Source: Crenobacter oryzisoli
Lineage (GTDB): Bacteria > Pseudomonadota > Gammaproteobacteria > Burkholderiales > Chromobacteriaceae
DNA: 64,000 bases
Direction: 5' to 3'
Assembly: GCF_030385785.1 (NCBI RefSeq)
Contig: NZ_JAUEDK010000005.1
Coordinates: forward strand, 62,001-126,000
Shown here: positions 45,816-54,907 of the stretch, piece by piece
Numbering within the stretch: the first letter of the stretch is position 1
Layout of the letters: each line of letters starts with the position of its first letter
The notes under the pieces: model-generated
What the model was told of the DNA's origin: nothing
Database searches by the model: none
What the model saw: only the letters and a program-made list of their open reading frames with translations
Made by a program: the position numbers and the translations under genes

Positions 45816-46835
45816 TTAGCCGATGCTGCCCGACAGGCTGCGCACGACATCCCGCAGCTCGGCGACGGATAGGGACGGATCGTTCAACCGCCGACCCAGC
45901 ACATAGGCTGCTTCGGCATAGGACTGATGGTTCCGCCACGGCGCACTCGGCTCGGCCACATCCACGACATAGCGCGGGTCGATCTGCCGCCCCCAACACA
46001 AGGACGCGATCTGCTCGGTGAACAGCCCCGGCAGCAAGGCGAGGAACCGCCCTTCGGGATGCATGACGATCAGGCACTGCTCCACGCTTTCGCCCTGCTC
46101 CGCTGTCGCCGCGTGGTAAAGCGACAGCCAGGTCACGGCCGCCAACATCCCGTCACCATCGCCCTCGGGTAGCGGCAACAGGTACACCTGCGGCGGCAGG
46201 CTACCGGCATAACGGCGCAGCAGTTGGCGATGGAAGGTGAAAGCCAGCAAGAGCGACTCCAGATCGCCACGGCCGCTGGCATGCAAGGCATCGTCCAGCA
46301 CTCGTGCCGGCGTCCGCGCCATATGCTTCTCCAGCAACTGGTGGGCCAGTTCCAGGTCGGCCTGCGAACGCCCGCCAAACGACGCCTGCTCTTCTAGGAA
46401 CTGGCGGCAGGCCAGCATCTCAACCGAGTTGGCGATAGCACTGCTCAACTGCTCCTTCAGCCCGCCGAAGAACAGCTCGTTCGCCAACATGGCTGCCGCC
46501 AACGGGGCGCTGGCCACTTCGGCCGACAACAAAAAGCCGGCCACCAGCGGGTAGTGGCGACCCGACTGGTCATGACTCGGCTGCATCGCACCGAGAAACT
46601 GCCAGCGCTGGTCACGGGTGCGCAGCACAAACGTCGAGGCGGGCATCTGTTGATAGCGCACCGGCCAGTCCGGCTGTTGTTCCATCTGCCGCAGGCTGTC
46701 CGCGATCAAACCGTCGATCTCGAGTGCGGCCGGATGCGTCGCATTGATCCGGACAAAGTCGCCGCGCAGCGGCAGCTTACCGAAGATGCAGAACGGCACT
46801 GGGTTCTCTTGTGGGCGTCGAAAATTGAACGACAT
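45816..46835 (-). CDS. tagF: T6SS accessory protein TagF
   Basis: A 339-residue protein whose N-terminal part is the TagF (DUF2094) domain: FCIFGKLPLRGDFVRINA, the diagnostic start, then WQFLGAMQPSHDQSGRHYPLVAGFLL. TagF is a negative post-translational regulator of T6SS assembly in several systems. No PpkA or PppA gene is seen nearby, so a threonine-phosphorylation circuit is not evident here. It lies 14 bases downstream of tssM. Confidence 0.88.
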   Translation of the reverse strand: MSFNFRRPQENPVPFCIFGKLPLRGDFVRINATHPAALEIDGLIADSLRQMEQQPDWPVRYQQMPASTFVLRTRDQRWQFLGAMQPSHDQSGRHYPLVAGFLLSAEVASAPLAAAMLANELFFGGLKEQLSSAIANSVEMLACRQFLEEQASFGGRSQADLELAHQLLEKHMARTPARVLDDALHASGRGDLESLLLAFTFHRQLLRRYAGSLPPQVYLLPLPEGDGDGMLAAVTWLSLYHAATAEQGESVEQCLIVMHPEGRFLALLPGLFTEQIASLCWGRQIDPRYVVDVAEPSAPWRNHQSYAEAAYVLGRRLNDPSLSVAELRDVVRSLSGSIG

Positions 46836-46849
46836 GACATAGATCTCCG

Positions 46850-49800
46850 TTAATTCGTCACGCGCTCAGGCAGCGTCAGCTTGGATAGCCGGGTCAGCTG
46901 CAGTGGGTTTACCCCGCCGACCACCCGGTAGTTGAAGCGAACGGAATCGGCATCACCGGCATCGCCCTTGCGGATCCGCCAGGACAGCACTGCCGAGCCG
47001 GCATCCTCCTGTTCGACCTTGGCCTGGGCCAGTAGGCGCATCCACGCCATGCGTCCCTGTTGGCTACCGACCACGCTGGTCGCACCGTTGTAGGCCACCA
47101 CCTGGATGCGAGCCCCGGCCTGCCCATTGCCCGGCCAGGTGAACGACTGCCACTGTTGCGGGCCGTTGCGGTAGCGCAGCTCCTGGCCGTCGATACCCAG
47201 TGAAATCTCGGACAGACCCGGCGTCGGCAACGGTTGCAATTCGAAACGGGTGTTTTCGCCATCCTGCAGCTGGTTATTGGCCAACGCCGAAAGTTTGCTG
47301 ACCGCCGACAGGAACTCCGGATTGAAGCGCACCCCTTGGTTGCCCCAGCTACGCGGAACCAGTTCATCGCCCTTCTTCTGCACCAGACCGTTCAGATACT
47401 TGTTGATGAACTTGTCGAGCGTGCCGTCGTTCGGCTTTACGAAACGGTTGATCTCGGCGATCGACGCGGTATTGGGCGAGTCGCTGAACGGATACTTGCT
47501 GGCCAATTGCTTCCACTGCGGCAGCACTTCGCTGGCCCAAGCCTGATTGATGTCCGTCGCCAACGGCCCGACCATGCCGGAATAGGTCTGCACCAGCGGA
47601 CGCACCAAGAGCGGACGCAGCGTCTCGCGCGATTCGGCCGACACCGAAGGCAGCAGGGAGTTGTCGACGTAGCTCAAGGCATCGGCCATTTCCGAGCCGG
47701 AGCCGTTCAGTGTCGCCTGCACCATGGCACGGGCCTGCCCGCCGGCATCATCGCTGGTGGCCGCTACGGCCAGCTTGGCCTTCAGCTTGCCCAACTGGGT
47801 CAGATAGCCGTCAATAGGCGCAGCGCCCTTGTCGGCCTTGACCAGTTGGGCGACACCGGCAAACTGACCACCGACCACGCCGTAGGGGTTAGCCTGCTGC
47901 TGTTGCTGCAACTGACTGTCACCGCCCTTCAGGAATTCGGCAGTCTTCTCCAGCACCGACTGCTTGGCGGTCTCCAGCGAGCGGTGCAGTTCGGATGGAT
48001 TGTCCCAAGCCGTTTCGAAGGCGGCGCGCGACAAGAGCAGTTTGATCGGCGAGGTCTGCAGGTCAGCCAAGCGGCTCATCGCCGACGCCGACTGAGCCGG
48101 ACCGCTGAAGTCGCGGATCGTGACGCCCAGCAGGAATTTCTTCCACTCGGTGACATATTCGTTGCGGTACAGGGTTTCGAGTGCGGCGCGGTTCTTTTCG
48201 ACATTGCCGTCCTGGCCCAGGTTGTCCTGCATCGATGACGCCAGCACCCAGTCGTCACTGCGGATCTCGCCTTTGCTGGCCTCGACGATGGCGCCACGTA
48301 CATACTTGTCCCAGGCTTCACGGGTGAACGCGCCATTGACCATCTGACTGCCCGCCATGATGTCAAGATCGCGGTTTTCGAGGATGCGCGCGACGGTCAG
48401 CGGGGCGAAGCGCGTGTTGGCGCGGGCCTTGATCTCGTTGTAGACACGCTCCTGCGCCGACAGGCGCTTGAGCGAGCCGCGCAGCACATCGCGGGCTGCG
48501 GCCACGACCTGCGGGTTGTTGTCGATGGTCGGCAAGTCCGGTGCCTTGATCTGGCTGACGTAGAACGCCACCAGCCTCTCGGCCACAGCCATCACCTCCG
48601 CTGTCGAGTACTGGCCGCGCTGGCTCTCCAGCCAAGGCCGCCAGTAACGTGGCAACTGGTCGATCAGGTGCGCCTCGTCCATCCGCTTGCGGTCGTGCAG
48701 CATCAGATAGGTCTTCAGCGCGTTGTAGCCTTGGTCGAGGCGCGGCGACGGTGCTGCCGCCATCGGTCCGGCCGAGGTTGGCAGGGCCGGCTTGCCAATC
48801 ACAGCCGACGTCGCATACTGCCGCACCTCCAGATAGCTCAGATTGATGTTGGGCAGGCTGCGATGCGGAGCCGGGCGGTGCTTGGGGCGCGGAGCCGGCT
48901 TGACTTCCGGTTTAGCGACCGGTGCGGCCGGCGTCGTGACGACTGGAGCGGGAGTCGGTGCCTGCAGCGAGGTCTTGCCGAGTTCGGTCAGCGTCGTTTC
49001 CAGATTAGCCTGCACGGGCTTGAGCATTACTTCCTTCAGACCGGCAAAGTATTCCTGGCGCAGCGCCTGCTCAAGGCGCTCGCCCTGATAGAGCCCCAGC
49101 CCTACTTGCCATGGCGCGCCGTTCTTACGGTAGGCCTGCAACTCCTCCAGACGCCGCTGACGCAATTCGAGAGCCTTCAAGCGATCGTAAAGTTGCCCGG
49201 AACTCGCCAGCTTCTGGGCCTGCACCCGCTCGGCCTTGACCTGATCCAGCAAGGCCTGATTGCCAATAAAGGACCAGGTCCACACCCCGGCGATGACCGC
49301 CAGCGTCACCAAGCCCGCCAACATGCCAAACAAGCGCCAGCGGCCGCCACTCGGCCGGGTCTGGTTAGCGATCAAGTGCTGGTCCGGGAACACCACTTCG
49401 CGGAAGAAATCACGCAGGAAGTAACTGTACGAAGCCGGGGCCTGACGGGCTTCCTTGCTGGAAGCATCCAGATCAAACTGACCCTGAACTCGAACGGCGG
49501 TGACGATGCGCGGCACGCCCTCCTGCAAAGCACTGGTGAAATAGAAGCCACGTAGCAGCGGGCTACCGTGGTAGGGATCATCCTCGTGCAGCAGCTTGAT
49601 GAATTTGACGACCGCTTCTTTCAGGCCATGAAACTCGATGGGGAAGGCGAAATGGGCCGGACGAACCTGGCTGCCGCGGTACTGAACCAGCTTTTCCTCG
49701 CCGATCTGCACCAAGCCGCGGTACAGCAACTCGAACTGCTGGCCCGTTACGGTGGCGATGTCGAAACCCGCGCCTTGGTCGGCGCTGAAGGTTGCACCCC

Positions 49801-50632
49801 AGACTCCGGTGCGTGCTTCTTCGCTGAAGTCCTCGAAGAACTGGGCGAAACCGCCTAGCAGGTCGAGCTTGGTGAACACCAGATAGATGGGCACTTGCAG
49901 GCCGAAAGTGGCGCCGATCTCGTGGATGCGCTCGCGGATCTGGCGGGCGTAGAGGGCGAACCCCTCGCTATTGTGCTGCGACAGTTCCGGCAGGCTGATC
50001 GCCACCAGGATGCCGTTGACCGGCGCGCGCGAACGGTGCTTCTTGAGCAGCTTCAGGAACTCCAGCCACTCCACCCGGTCCTCGCTCTGCGTGGCATAAC
50101 GCCCGGCGGTATCGAGCAGCACCCCCTCGGTGGAAAAGAACCAGTCGCAGTTGCGCGTTCCGCCGACACCCTGAATGCCGCTCTTGTCGCTGAATGGAAA
50201 GGTCAGGCCCGACTGCAGGATGGCGGAACTCTTCCCGGCTGCCGGATGGCCGATGATCATGTACCAGGGCAGCTCGTAAAGCGCCGCACTGCCGCGGGCC
50301 GTGCCGATCTTCGACTTTTTCAGCGTATCGATGGCCCCCAGCAGGCGCTGGCGCAGCAACGTGACTTCGGCCCGCTTCTCGGAGCTGGCATTGATCACCG
50401 CCTCGTCAGCTTGTTTACGCAGCATGCCCTCGATCAGACCGCCGGCTCGGCGCGCCAGCAACTGACCGACCAGCAGCGTCGCCACCCACAGCAGCATGAC
50501 GCCAACGATCCAGCCAAGGCGTGCCTCGACCGAAGCCAGCCCGAGCCATGGCCCCAGAAACCAGATCAGTGCGATCAGGATCAGAAACCCTATCGCTGAA
50601 GCCATCTTGGCGTTACGCAGCCAACCTTTCAT
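46850..50632 (-). CDS. tssM: T6SS inner-membrane protein TssM (IcmF)
   Basis: A 1260-residue membrane core protein that joins TssL and TssJ. Two N-terminal membrane helices (residues about 12-29 and 41-60) and a third near 430-450 flank the cytoplasmic NTPase-like domain, with Walker A GHPAAGKSS (about 128-136). The long periplasmic region and the C-terminal TssJ-binding domain follow, ending ERVTN. A Pro/Ala/Val-rich segment around residue 560-590 looks like a flexible linker. Full length. It follows the M15 peptidase gene after 39 bases. Confidence 0.96.
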   Translation of the reverse strand: MKGWLRNAKMASAIGFLILIALIWFLGPWLGLASVEARLGWIVGVMLLWVATLLVGQLLARRAGGLIEGMLRKQADEAVINASSEKRAEVTLLRQRLLGAIDTLKKSKIGTARGSAALYELPWYMIIGHPAAGKSSAILQSGLTFPFSDKSGIQGVGGTRNCDWFFSTEGVLLDTAGRYATQSEDRVEWLEFLKLLKKHRSRAPVNGILVAISLPELSQHNSEGFALYARQIRERIHEIGATFGLQVPIYLVFTKLDLLGGFAQFFEDFSEEARTGVWGATFSADQGAGFDIATVTGQQFELLYRGLVQIGEEKLVQYRGSQVRPAHFAFPIEFHGLKEAVVKFIKLLHEDDPYHGSPLLRGFYFTSALQEGVPRIVTAVRVQGQFDLDASSKEARQAPASYSYFLRDFFREVVFPDQHLIANQTRPSGGRWRLFGMLAGLVTLAVIAGVWTWSFIGNQALLDQVKAERVQAQKLASSGQLYDRLKALELRQRRLEELQAYRKNGAPWQVGLGLYQGERLEQALRQEYFAGLKEVMLKPVQANLETTLTELGKTSLQAPTPAPVVTTPAAPVAKPEVKPAPRPKHRPAPHRSLPNINLSYLEVRQYATSAVIGKPALPTSAGPMAAAPSPRLDQGYNALKTYLMLHDRKRMDEAHLIDQLPRYWRPWLESQRGQYSTAEVMAVAERLVAFYVSQIKAPDLPTIDNNPQVVAAARDVLRGSLKRLSAQERVYNEIKARANTRFAPLTVARILENRDLDIMAGSQMVNGAFTREAWDKYVRGAIVEASKGEIRSDDWVLASSMQDNLGQDGNVEKNRAALETLYRNEYVTEWKKFLLGVTIRDFSGPAQSASAMSRLADLQTSPIKLLLSRAAFETAWDNPSELHRSLETAKQSVLEKTAEFLKGGDSQLQQQQQANPYGVVGGQFAGVAQLVKADKGAAPIDGYLTQLGKLKAKLAVAATSDDAGGQARAMVQATLNGSGSEMADALSYVDNSLLPSVSAESRETLRPLLVRPLVQTYSGMVGPLATDINQAWASEVLPQWKQLASKYPFSDSPNTASIAEINRFVKPNDGTLDKFINKYLNGLVQKKGDELVPRSWGNQGVRFNPEFLSAVSKLSALANNQLQDGENTRFELQPLPTPGLSEISLGIDGQELRYRNGPQQWQSFTWPGNGQAGARIQVVAYNGATSVVGSQQGRMAWMRLLAQAKVEQEDAGSAVLSWRIRKGDAGDADSVRFNYRVVGGVNPLQLTRLSKLTLPERVTN

Positions 50633-50671
50633 AACCTACAACCACCTTCCCTTGAAAAAGCCGTTCCCGCA

Positions 50672-51541
50672 CTAGTTACGTGCCTGTGCCAACCGCCTGA
50701 CCGAACCAGGCCGCTCAATGTGTCCGTAATCCTTGAAGCTCCAGCGCCCACCCCAGGTCAGGCCAGCCGCCTCAGCCTCTTCACCCAGGACCTGGTAGGC
50801 CTGCATCGCCCAGGGGTCGCGCTCAGAAATCACCACCCTACCGTTGCGAATCGGCGCCAAGTCGACCGCCAGTCCGTACTGGTGCTTGCTCTGCCCTCCC
50901 CGGGCCCGAGTCACATGGTTTCCCTGCTCGGCCAATGCGTCCTGCCGCTCCGGGCTTCGATACCCTTCCAGCAGCACCAGGGGATAGCCTCGCACCTTGC
51001 ATTTCTCCAGCACGGCCAACACCTCCGGCACAAAAGTCGGGGTCAGCTTGCTCCAATCGCGGTCCGCTGAACTTAGGTTTGGTCGCTCAGTAATCGCATT
51101 GATGAAAGCCTCAGGAGGAAGCGGAGGCGGTGGCACCAGTTTTTCTTCCATCAGCGCCAGCTTGATGTGCTCACCTGCCACATAAGCCCTCGGCTCAAAC
51201 GAAGTGCCACGGTGATAGCGGTTCAGCAGCAGCGTTGCAGTGACGATGCCGCCAACAGCCACCAGGGTCAGCACTGGCCAGAGGGCCTGGCGACGCATCC
51301 GAGCACTTTTTGTCCAAGTCGAGACAAGCAATCTCACCCAGCGTGAGAACAACCGCCCCCTGACCAAGTCCGCCCTTGAAAAACCTTGCTCGCCTGGGCT
51401 TTCCCTCTTTTTCAGGGAGTGGCTTAACGATCTTGACTGAACCGCCCCAGCCCCTCCTGCAAGGAAGAAGCGCCAGCCGACCCAGATCATCAGAAGCATG
51501 ACCAGCAGGAAAATCAGAAAAACGTAATATTTATATTGCAT
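50672..51541 (-). CDS. T6SS-linked M15 peptidoglycan peptidase (TagX-like)
   Basis: A 289-residue protein with two membrane helices (residues about 5-28 and 88-110) and a periplasmic M15/VanY-like peptidase domain. The domain has LEGYRSPERQDALAEQG, then SKHQYGLAVDLAP with zinc-ligand His and Asp, and WGGRWSFKDYGHIERP with the last zinc His. Its position as first gene of the tssM operon matches TagX of Acinetobacter, a membrane-bound L,D-endopeptidase needed to fit the T6SS through peptidoglycan. The same role is inferred; enzyme specificity is not shown. Confidence 0.8.
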   Translation of the reverse strand: MQYKYYVFLIFLLVMLLMIWVGWRFFLAGGAGAVQSRSLSHSLKKRESPGEQGFSRADLVRGRLFSRWVRLLVSTWTKSARMRRQALWPVLTLVAVGGIVTATLLLNRYHRGTSFEPRAYVAGEHIKLALMEEKLVPPPPLPPEAFINAITERPNLSSADRDWSKLTPTFVPEVLAVLEKCKVRGYPLVLLEGYRSPERQDALAEQGNHVTRARGGQSKHQYGLAVDLAPIRNGRVVISERDPWAMQAYQVLGEEAEAAGLTWGGRWSFKDYGHIERPGSVRRLAQARN

Positions 51542-51612
51542 TCAAATTTCTATCGCCACGACACCATCCATGCTGATAGCATTTTTAGCAAAGCTGGCAA
51601 TTTTACACAAAT

Positions 51613-51642
51613 TTCATATGACAATGTGCTTTAAGCTACAAT
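51613..51642 (+). promoter_or_regulatory. Candidate promoter of the tssJ arm
   Basis: TTCATA (51613-51618) and TACAAT (51637-51642) are 18 bases apart, in the AT-rich divergent gap between the two T6SS arms; the -10 is good, the -35 weak. Confidence 0.3.
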
Positions 51643-51710
51643 CGCACCAAAAAATTTTTGAGACTTTCGATAGCAAACGGTTACGAGTCGGCTCAAAGAA
51701 CCTATCAGCA

Positions 51711-52244
51711 ATGGATCTCAAGAAGATTCGAAGCGCTTGCCACCGCATGGCCGCACTAATTTGCATGGCATTTTTTGCAGGCTGTGCAGGCCCCAAAGAC
51801 GTCAACGTTGTCGGGGAAGCCGCACCAGGCATCAACAGGAATGCTCAAGGCCAGCCCCTGTCTGTACTGCTACGCATATACCAGCTGAAGTCGTCGCAGG
51901 CGTTCAGCTACATGACATTTGACAGTCTCGCTAGCGGCAAACCTGAGAGCGAGTTACTGGGAAACACATTGATCAGCATGAAGGAAATGTTGCTGCTGCC
52001 CGGCGGCAAGGTGACCCTGCCAGACACACTGCAGGAAGAGACTCAATACGTTGGTGTAGTCGGACTTTTCCGCAGACCCGATGCCCATCACTGGCGGTTT
52101 CTGGTCTCTGCGGATGACGTTCGCAGCAAGGGACTGACTTTCCGGGTCCAGGACTGCTACCTGCAGCCAATCAAGCCAAAAAAGCAGCCGATTCCAGGGC
52201 AGCCCTCCGTCGTCAAGGCCCAATGTGAGTCACCGTACCGGTGA
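51711..52244 (+). CDS. tssJ: T6SS outer-membrane lipoprotein TssJ
   Basis: A 177-residue lipoprotein that anchors the T6SS complex to the outer membrane by binding the C-terminus of TssM. A signal peptide ends in FFAGC, giving the lipidated C25, followed by a beta-sandwich domain with PLSVLLRIYQLKSSQAF and FDSL, and PGGKVTLPDTLQEETQYVGVVGLFR, all TssJ-typical. An alternative start is ATG 51747. It is the first gene of the plus arm and has no strong ribosome binding site. Confidence 0.9.
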   Translation: MDLKKIRSACHRMAALICMAFFAGCAGPKDVNVVGEAAPGINRNAQGQPLSVLLRIYQLKSSQAFSYMTFDSLASGKPESELLGNTLISMKEMLLLPGGKVTLPDTLQEETQYVGVVGLFRRPDAHHWRFLVSADDVRSKGLTFRVQDCYLQPIKPKKQPIPGQPSVVKAQCESPYR

Positions 52245-52335
52245 TAGAAGCCAGACGCCCCGTACGTCGGATGAACTCCAGTCCCTATCAATGTTTCAGC
52301 AGGCCTAGGGCCTGAATAGATTGAGTGCACACGCA

Positions 52336-53685
52336 ATGCCAAAAGCAAGACGAATTCTTTGGGGAGAGGGTATGTTCCTCCGCCCCCAGCACTTCCAGCA
52401 ACAGACCTTGTTCCAGGATCAGCGCCTTGCCAAGGCGCTACAAATCAGCATGCGGCATGGCTGGGGGGTCCAGGAACTCGCCATAGACGAAACGGCCCTG
52501 CGCAGCGGCCAATTACGGGTCAACGCCCTGGCTCTTCAGTTTCGCGATGGCACCCTCTATCAGGCCCCTGGCGAGGAGCCATTGCCCTTGGCAAGAGACC
52601 TGAACTCCTTGCCGCAGGCAGGCGTTAGCACCGTGCTCTATGCTTGCCTTCCCCAATTACAGCCCTACGGGGGCAATACCTACTCAGGGGAGGGCTCTCC
52701 AGCTCGGCCGACTCGCTACCGCAGCGCCCAAGCCGATGTTGCGGACCTGTACACCCAGGCTTTGGAAACAGACCTGACCACGCTGGAACTCGATGTCAGG
52801 CTGATGCTGGAACAGGAAAATCGTGACGGCTATGACGCGATCCCCCTGGCTAGGCTGGAGAAGGACGCGACAGGCCAATGGGCTGTCGCCGGCGACTATC
52901 TACCGCCGCTGATGAACATCGAAGCCTCGACGGAACTGGGGCTGATACTGCGTCGCCTACTGGACATCTTGCTGGTTAAGAGCCAAGCGCTGGCTGGCGT
53001 ACAGCGCGAACGCGCCAAAGACGTGATGGGCTATGGCACGACCGACATCAGTTCGTTCTGGCTGCTCCATACCGTCAATCGTAACTTTGCCCGCCTGAAC
53101 CACCTGGCACGCAGCACCCCATTGCACCCTGAAGAACTGTATATGGCGCTGGCGGAGTTCTGCGGTGAGCTACAGACATTCTCGACCGTCTATTCCCTGT
53201 CCGACATCCCCGCCTACCGGCACGATGCCTTGCAGGAAGTACTCCCTATACTGGACCGACAGATTCGCGAACTGCTTGAAACCGTCATTTCCGCACGTTA
53301 CGCGATCATCCCACTGCACTCGCCCAAGCCGTCGTTCCATATCGGCAGGCTGGAAAGCGATCGCCTGCTCGACAACGTCGACTACTACCTGTCTGTCCAA
53401 ACCGAGCAGCCGGCAGCCTATGTCATCGACAACGTACCGTTGAAACTGAAGATCGGCGCCCCGGACGATGTCGAAAAGATCCTGAACTCTGCGTTGCGCG
53501 GCGTGGCCGTGACCCATGCGCCACAAACCCCGTCGGCGATCCCGGTACGGGTCGGCAATCACTACTTCGCCCTGGAACCACACGGCGACATTTTCCAGCG
53601 CATGCTCCAGTCGCGCAGCGTCTGCATTTACGTACCCCAGACGCTGACCAACCTGTCGCTAGAACTGATCGCAATATTCCGCTGA
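52336..53685 (+). CDS. tssK: T6SS baseplate protein TssK
   Basis: A 449-residue trimeric baseplate subunit. The start RILWGEGMFLRPQHFQQQTLFQDQRL is the TssK signature, and LILRRLLDILLVKSQAL and the middle HPEELYMALAEFCGELQTFS follow the family. I use the ATG at 52336; a TTG five codons earlier is possible. It starts 91 bases after tssJ. Confidence 0.95.
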   Translation: MPKARRILWGEGMFLRPQHFQQQTLFQDQRLAKALQISMRHGWGVQELAIDETALRSGQLRVNALALQFRDGTLYQAPGEEPLPLARDLNSLPQAGVSTVLYACLPQLQPYGGNTYSGEGSPARPTRYRSAQADVADLYTQALETDLTTLELDVRLMLEQENRDGYDAIPLARLEKDATGQWAVAGDYLPPLMNIEASTELGLILRRLLDILLVKSQALAGVQRERAKDVMGYGTTDISSFWLLHTVNRNFARLNHLARSTPLHPEELYMALAEFCGELQTFSTVYSLSDIPAYRHDALQEVLPILDRQIRELLETVISARYAIIPLHSPKPSFHIGRLESDRLLDNVDYYLSVQTEQPAAYVIDNVPLKLKIGAPDDVEKILNSALRGVAVTHAPQTPSAIPVRVGNHYFALEPHGDIFQRMLQSRSVCIYVPQTLTNLSLELIAIFR

Positions 53686-53692
53686 GGCTCTC

Positions 53693-54397
53693 ATGAACAA
53701 CCAAGCCAGCACCTTGCAAGAAGATCACCCTCTCACCGTCACTACCCCGGCTGCCCCCACTCTGCGTGAACTGCTCGAAGACGGTATCTACCTGCTGTTC
53801 CTGCTCAAGGACGGCAATGCCCCGAGCAGTGCCGTGGAGTTCAACCGCCGTGTCGACCACTTCCTCGGCCAGTACGAACGCAACGCCCGCAACTTCGGCA
53901 AGGATGCCGCCGAAATCGGCCAGGCCAAATTCGCCTTCTGCGCCCTGATGGACGAGATCATCCTATCGTCGGAATTTGCGTTGCGAGACGAGTGGGAGCG
54001 CATGCCTTTGCAGTTGCGTTTGTTCGGCGAGCACCTGGCGGGCGAGAGCTTTTTCGACCGGCTTGAGCAACTGCGCTCGAACCCGGCGACGCATATCGAG
54101 GCACTCGAGGTGTTCTACACCTGCCTGCTGTTGGGTTTCCAAGGCAAGTTTCTGCTGGAGGGTGAGGAAAAACTCGGCTACCTGACCCGCCGTGTCGGCC
54201 AGGAAATCCAACAGGTACGCGGCGGCAAGGCGGAATTCGCCCCCAACTGGCAACTGCCGCAACGCTTCCAGGCCTTCGTGCGCCACGAGCTGCCAATGTG
54301 GTTGTACTTCGCCCTGCTCGCACTGGCCGGCACCGGCATTTTCATCACCTATCGCTGGCTGCTGGCCAAACAGGTCGGCGCCCTGTTCGGTGGTTGA
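53693..54397 (+). CDS. tssL: T6SS membrane protein TssL (DotU family)
   Basis: A 234-residue C-tail-anchored protein of the membrane complex. The cytoplasmic DotU domain includes IGQAKFAFCALMDEIILSSE and RLFGEHLAGESFFDRLEQL, and one membrane helix lies near residues 203-222. It is the short form, without a fused OmpA domain, consistent with a separate peptidoglycan-binding lipoprotein in the cluster. Its stop overlaps the tssE start. Confidence 0.95.
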   Translation: MNNQASTLQEDHPLTVTTPAAPTLRELLEDGIYLLFLLKDGNAPSSAVEFNRRVDHFLGQYERNARNFGKDAAEIGQAKFAFCALMDEIILSSEFALRDEWERMPLQLRLFGEHLAGESFFDRLEQLRSNPATHIEALEVFYTCLLLGFQGKFLLEGEEKLGYLTRRVGQEIQQVRGGKAEFAPNWQLPQRFQAFVRHELPMWLYFALLALAGTGIFITYRWLLAKQVGALFGG

Positions 54398-54882
54398 TGA
54401 TGAACAGCGCACGCCGCCATGTTCAGGTCATGCCCTCGGTGCTGGATCGGCTGCTCGACGACGAGCCCGACCTCCCCCACGTCACCGAGTCCATGCTGTT
54501 CGACCTGAACCAGTTCAAACGCGCCCTGGCACGGGATCTGGAAGCGCTGCTGAACACTCGGACCATGGAGTTGGCCGAACTGTTCGAGGCGCACCCGCTC
54601 GCCAACTCGTCGGTGCTGCAGTACGGCATCCCCGACCTGAGCGGCATCAGTCTGCTGAACCCGGACGATCGCGAGTTGTTGCGTGAGCGGCTGCGCCGCG
54701 CGATCGAACTGCACGAGCCGCGGCTGTCCCGCGTGCGCGTCAACCTGGATGCGCCGCGCGAGCTGGAGCGGCACCTGCGCTTTCGCGTCGATGCCGTCCT
54801 GCGGGTGCATCCGCACAAGCCGCCCGTCACCTTCGATGCCACGTTGCAGCTGTCCTCGAATGTCTATCGAGTGCAAGGCTGA
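54397..54882 (+). CDS. tssE: T6SS baseplate protein TssE (gp25-like)
   Basis: A 161-residue gp25-like wedge protein: PSVLDRLLDDEP near the N-terminus, YGIPDLSGISLLNPDDRELLRERLRRAIELHEPRL in the centre, and RFRVDAVLRVHP at the end. The start could be 54397 or 54400; the first overlaps the tssL stop (TGATGATG). It contains a TTGGCCGAA repeat read as Leu-Ala-Glu. Confidence 0.93.
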   Translation: MMNSARRHVQVMPSVLDRLLDDEPDLPHVTESMLFDLNQFKRALARDLEALLNTRTMELAELFEAHPLANSSVLQYGIPDLSGISLLNPDDRELLRERLRRAIELHEPRLSRVRVNLDAPRELERHLRFRVDAVLRVHPHKPPVTFDATLQLSSNVYRVQG

Positions 54883-54907
54883 CCGCTCCCCTTAATAGAG
54901 ACACGAC

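Noticed and set aside
51542-51710. Sigma54 promoter between the T6SS arms (CTGGCAATTTTACAC)
   Set aside because: The GC dinucleotide of the -12 element is missing at the required spacing.
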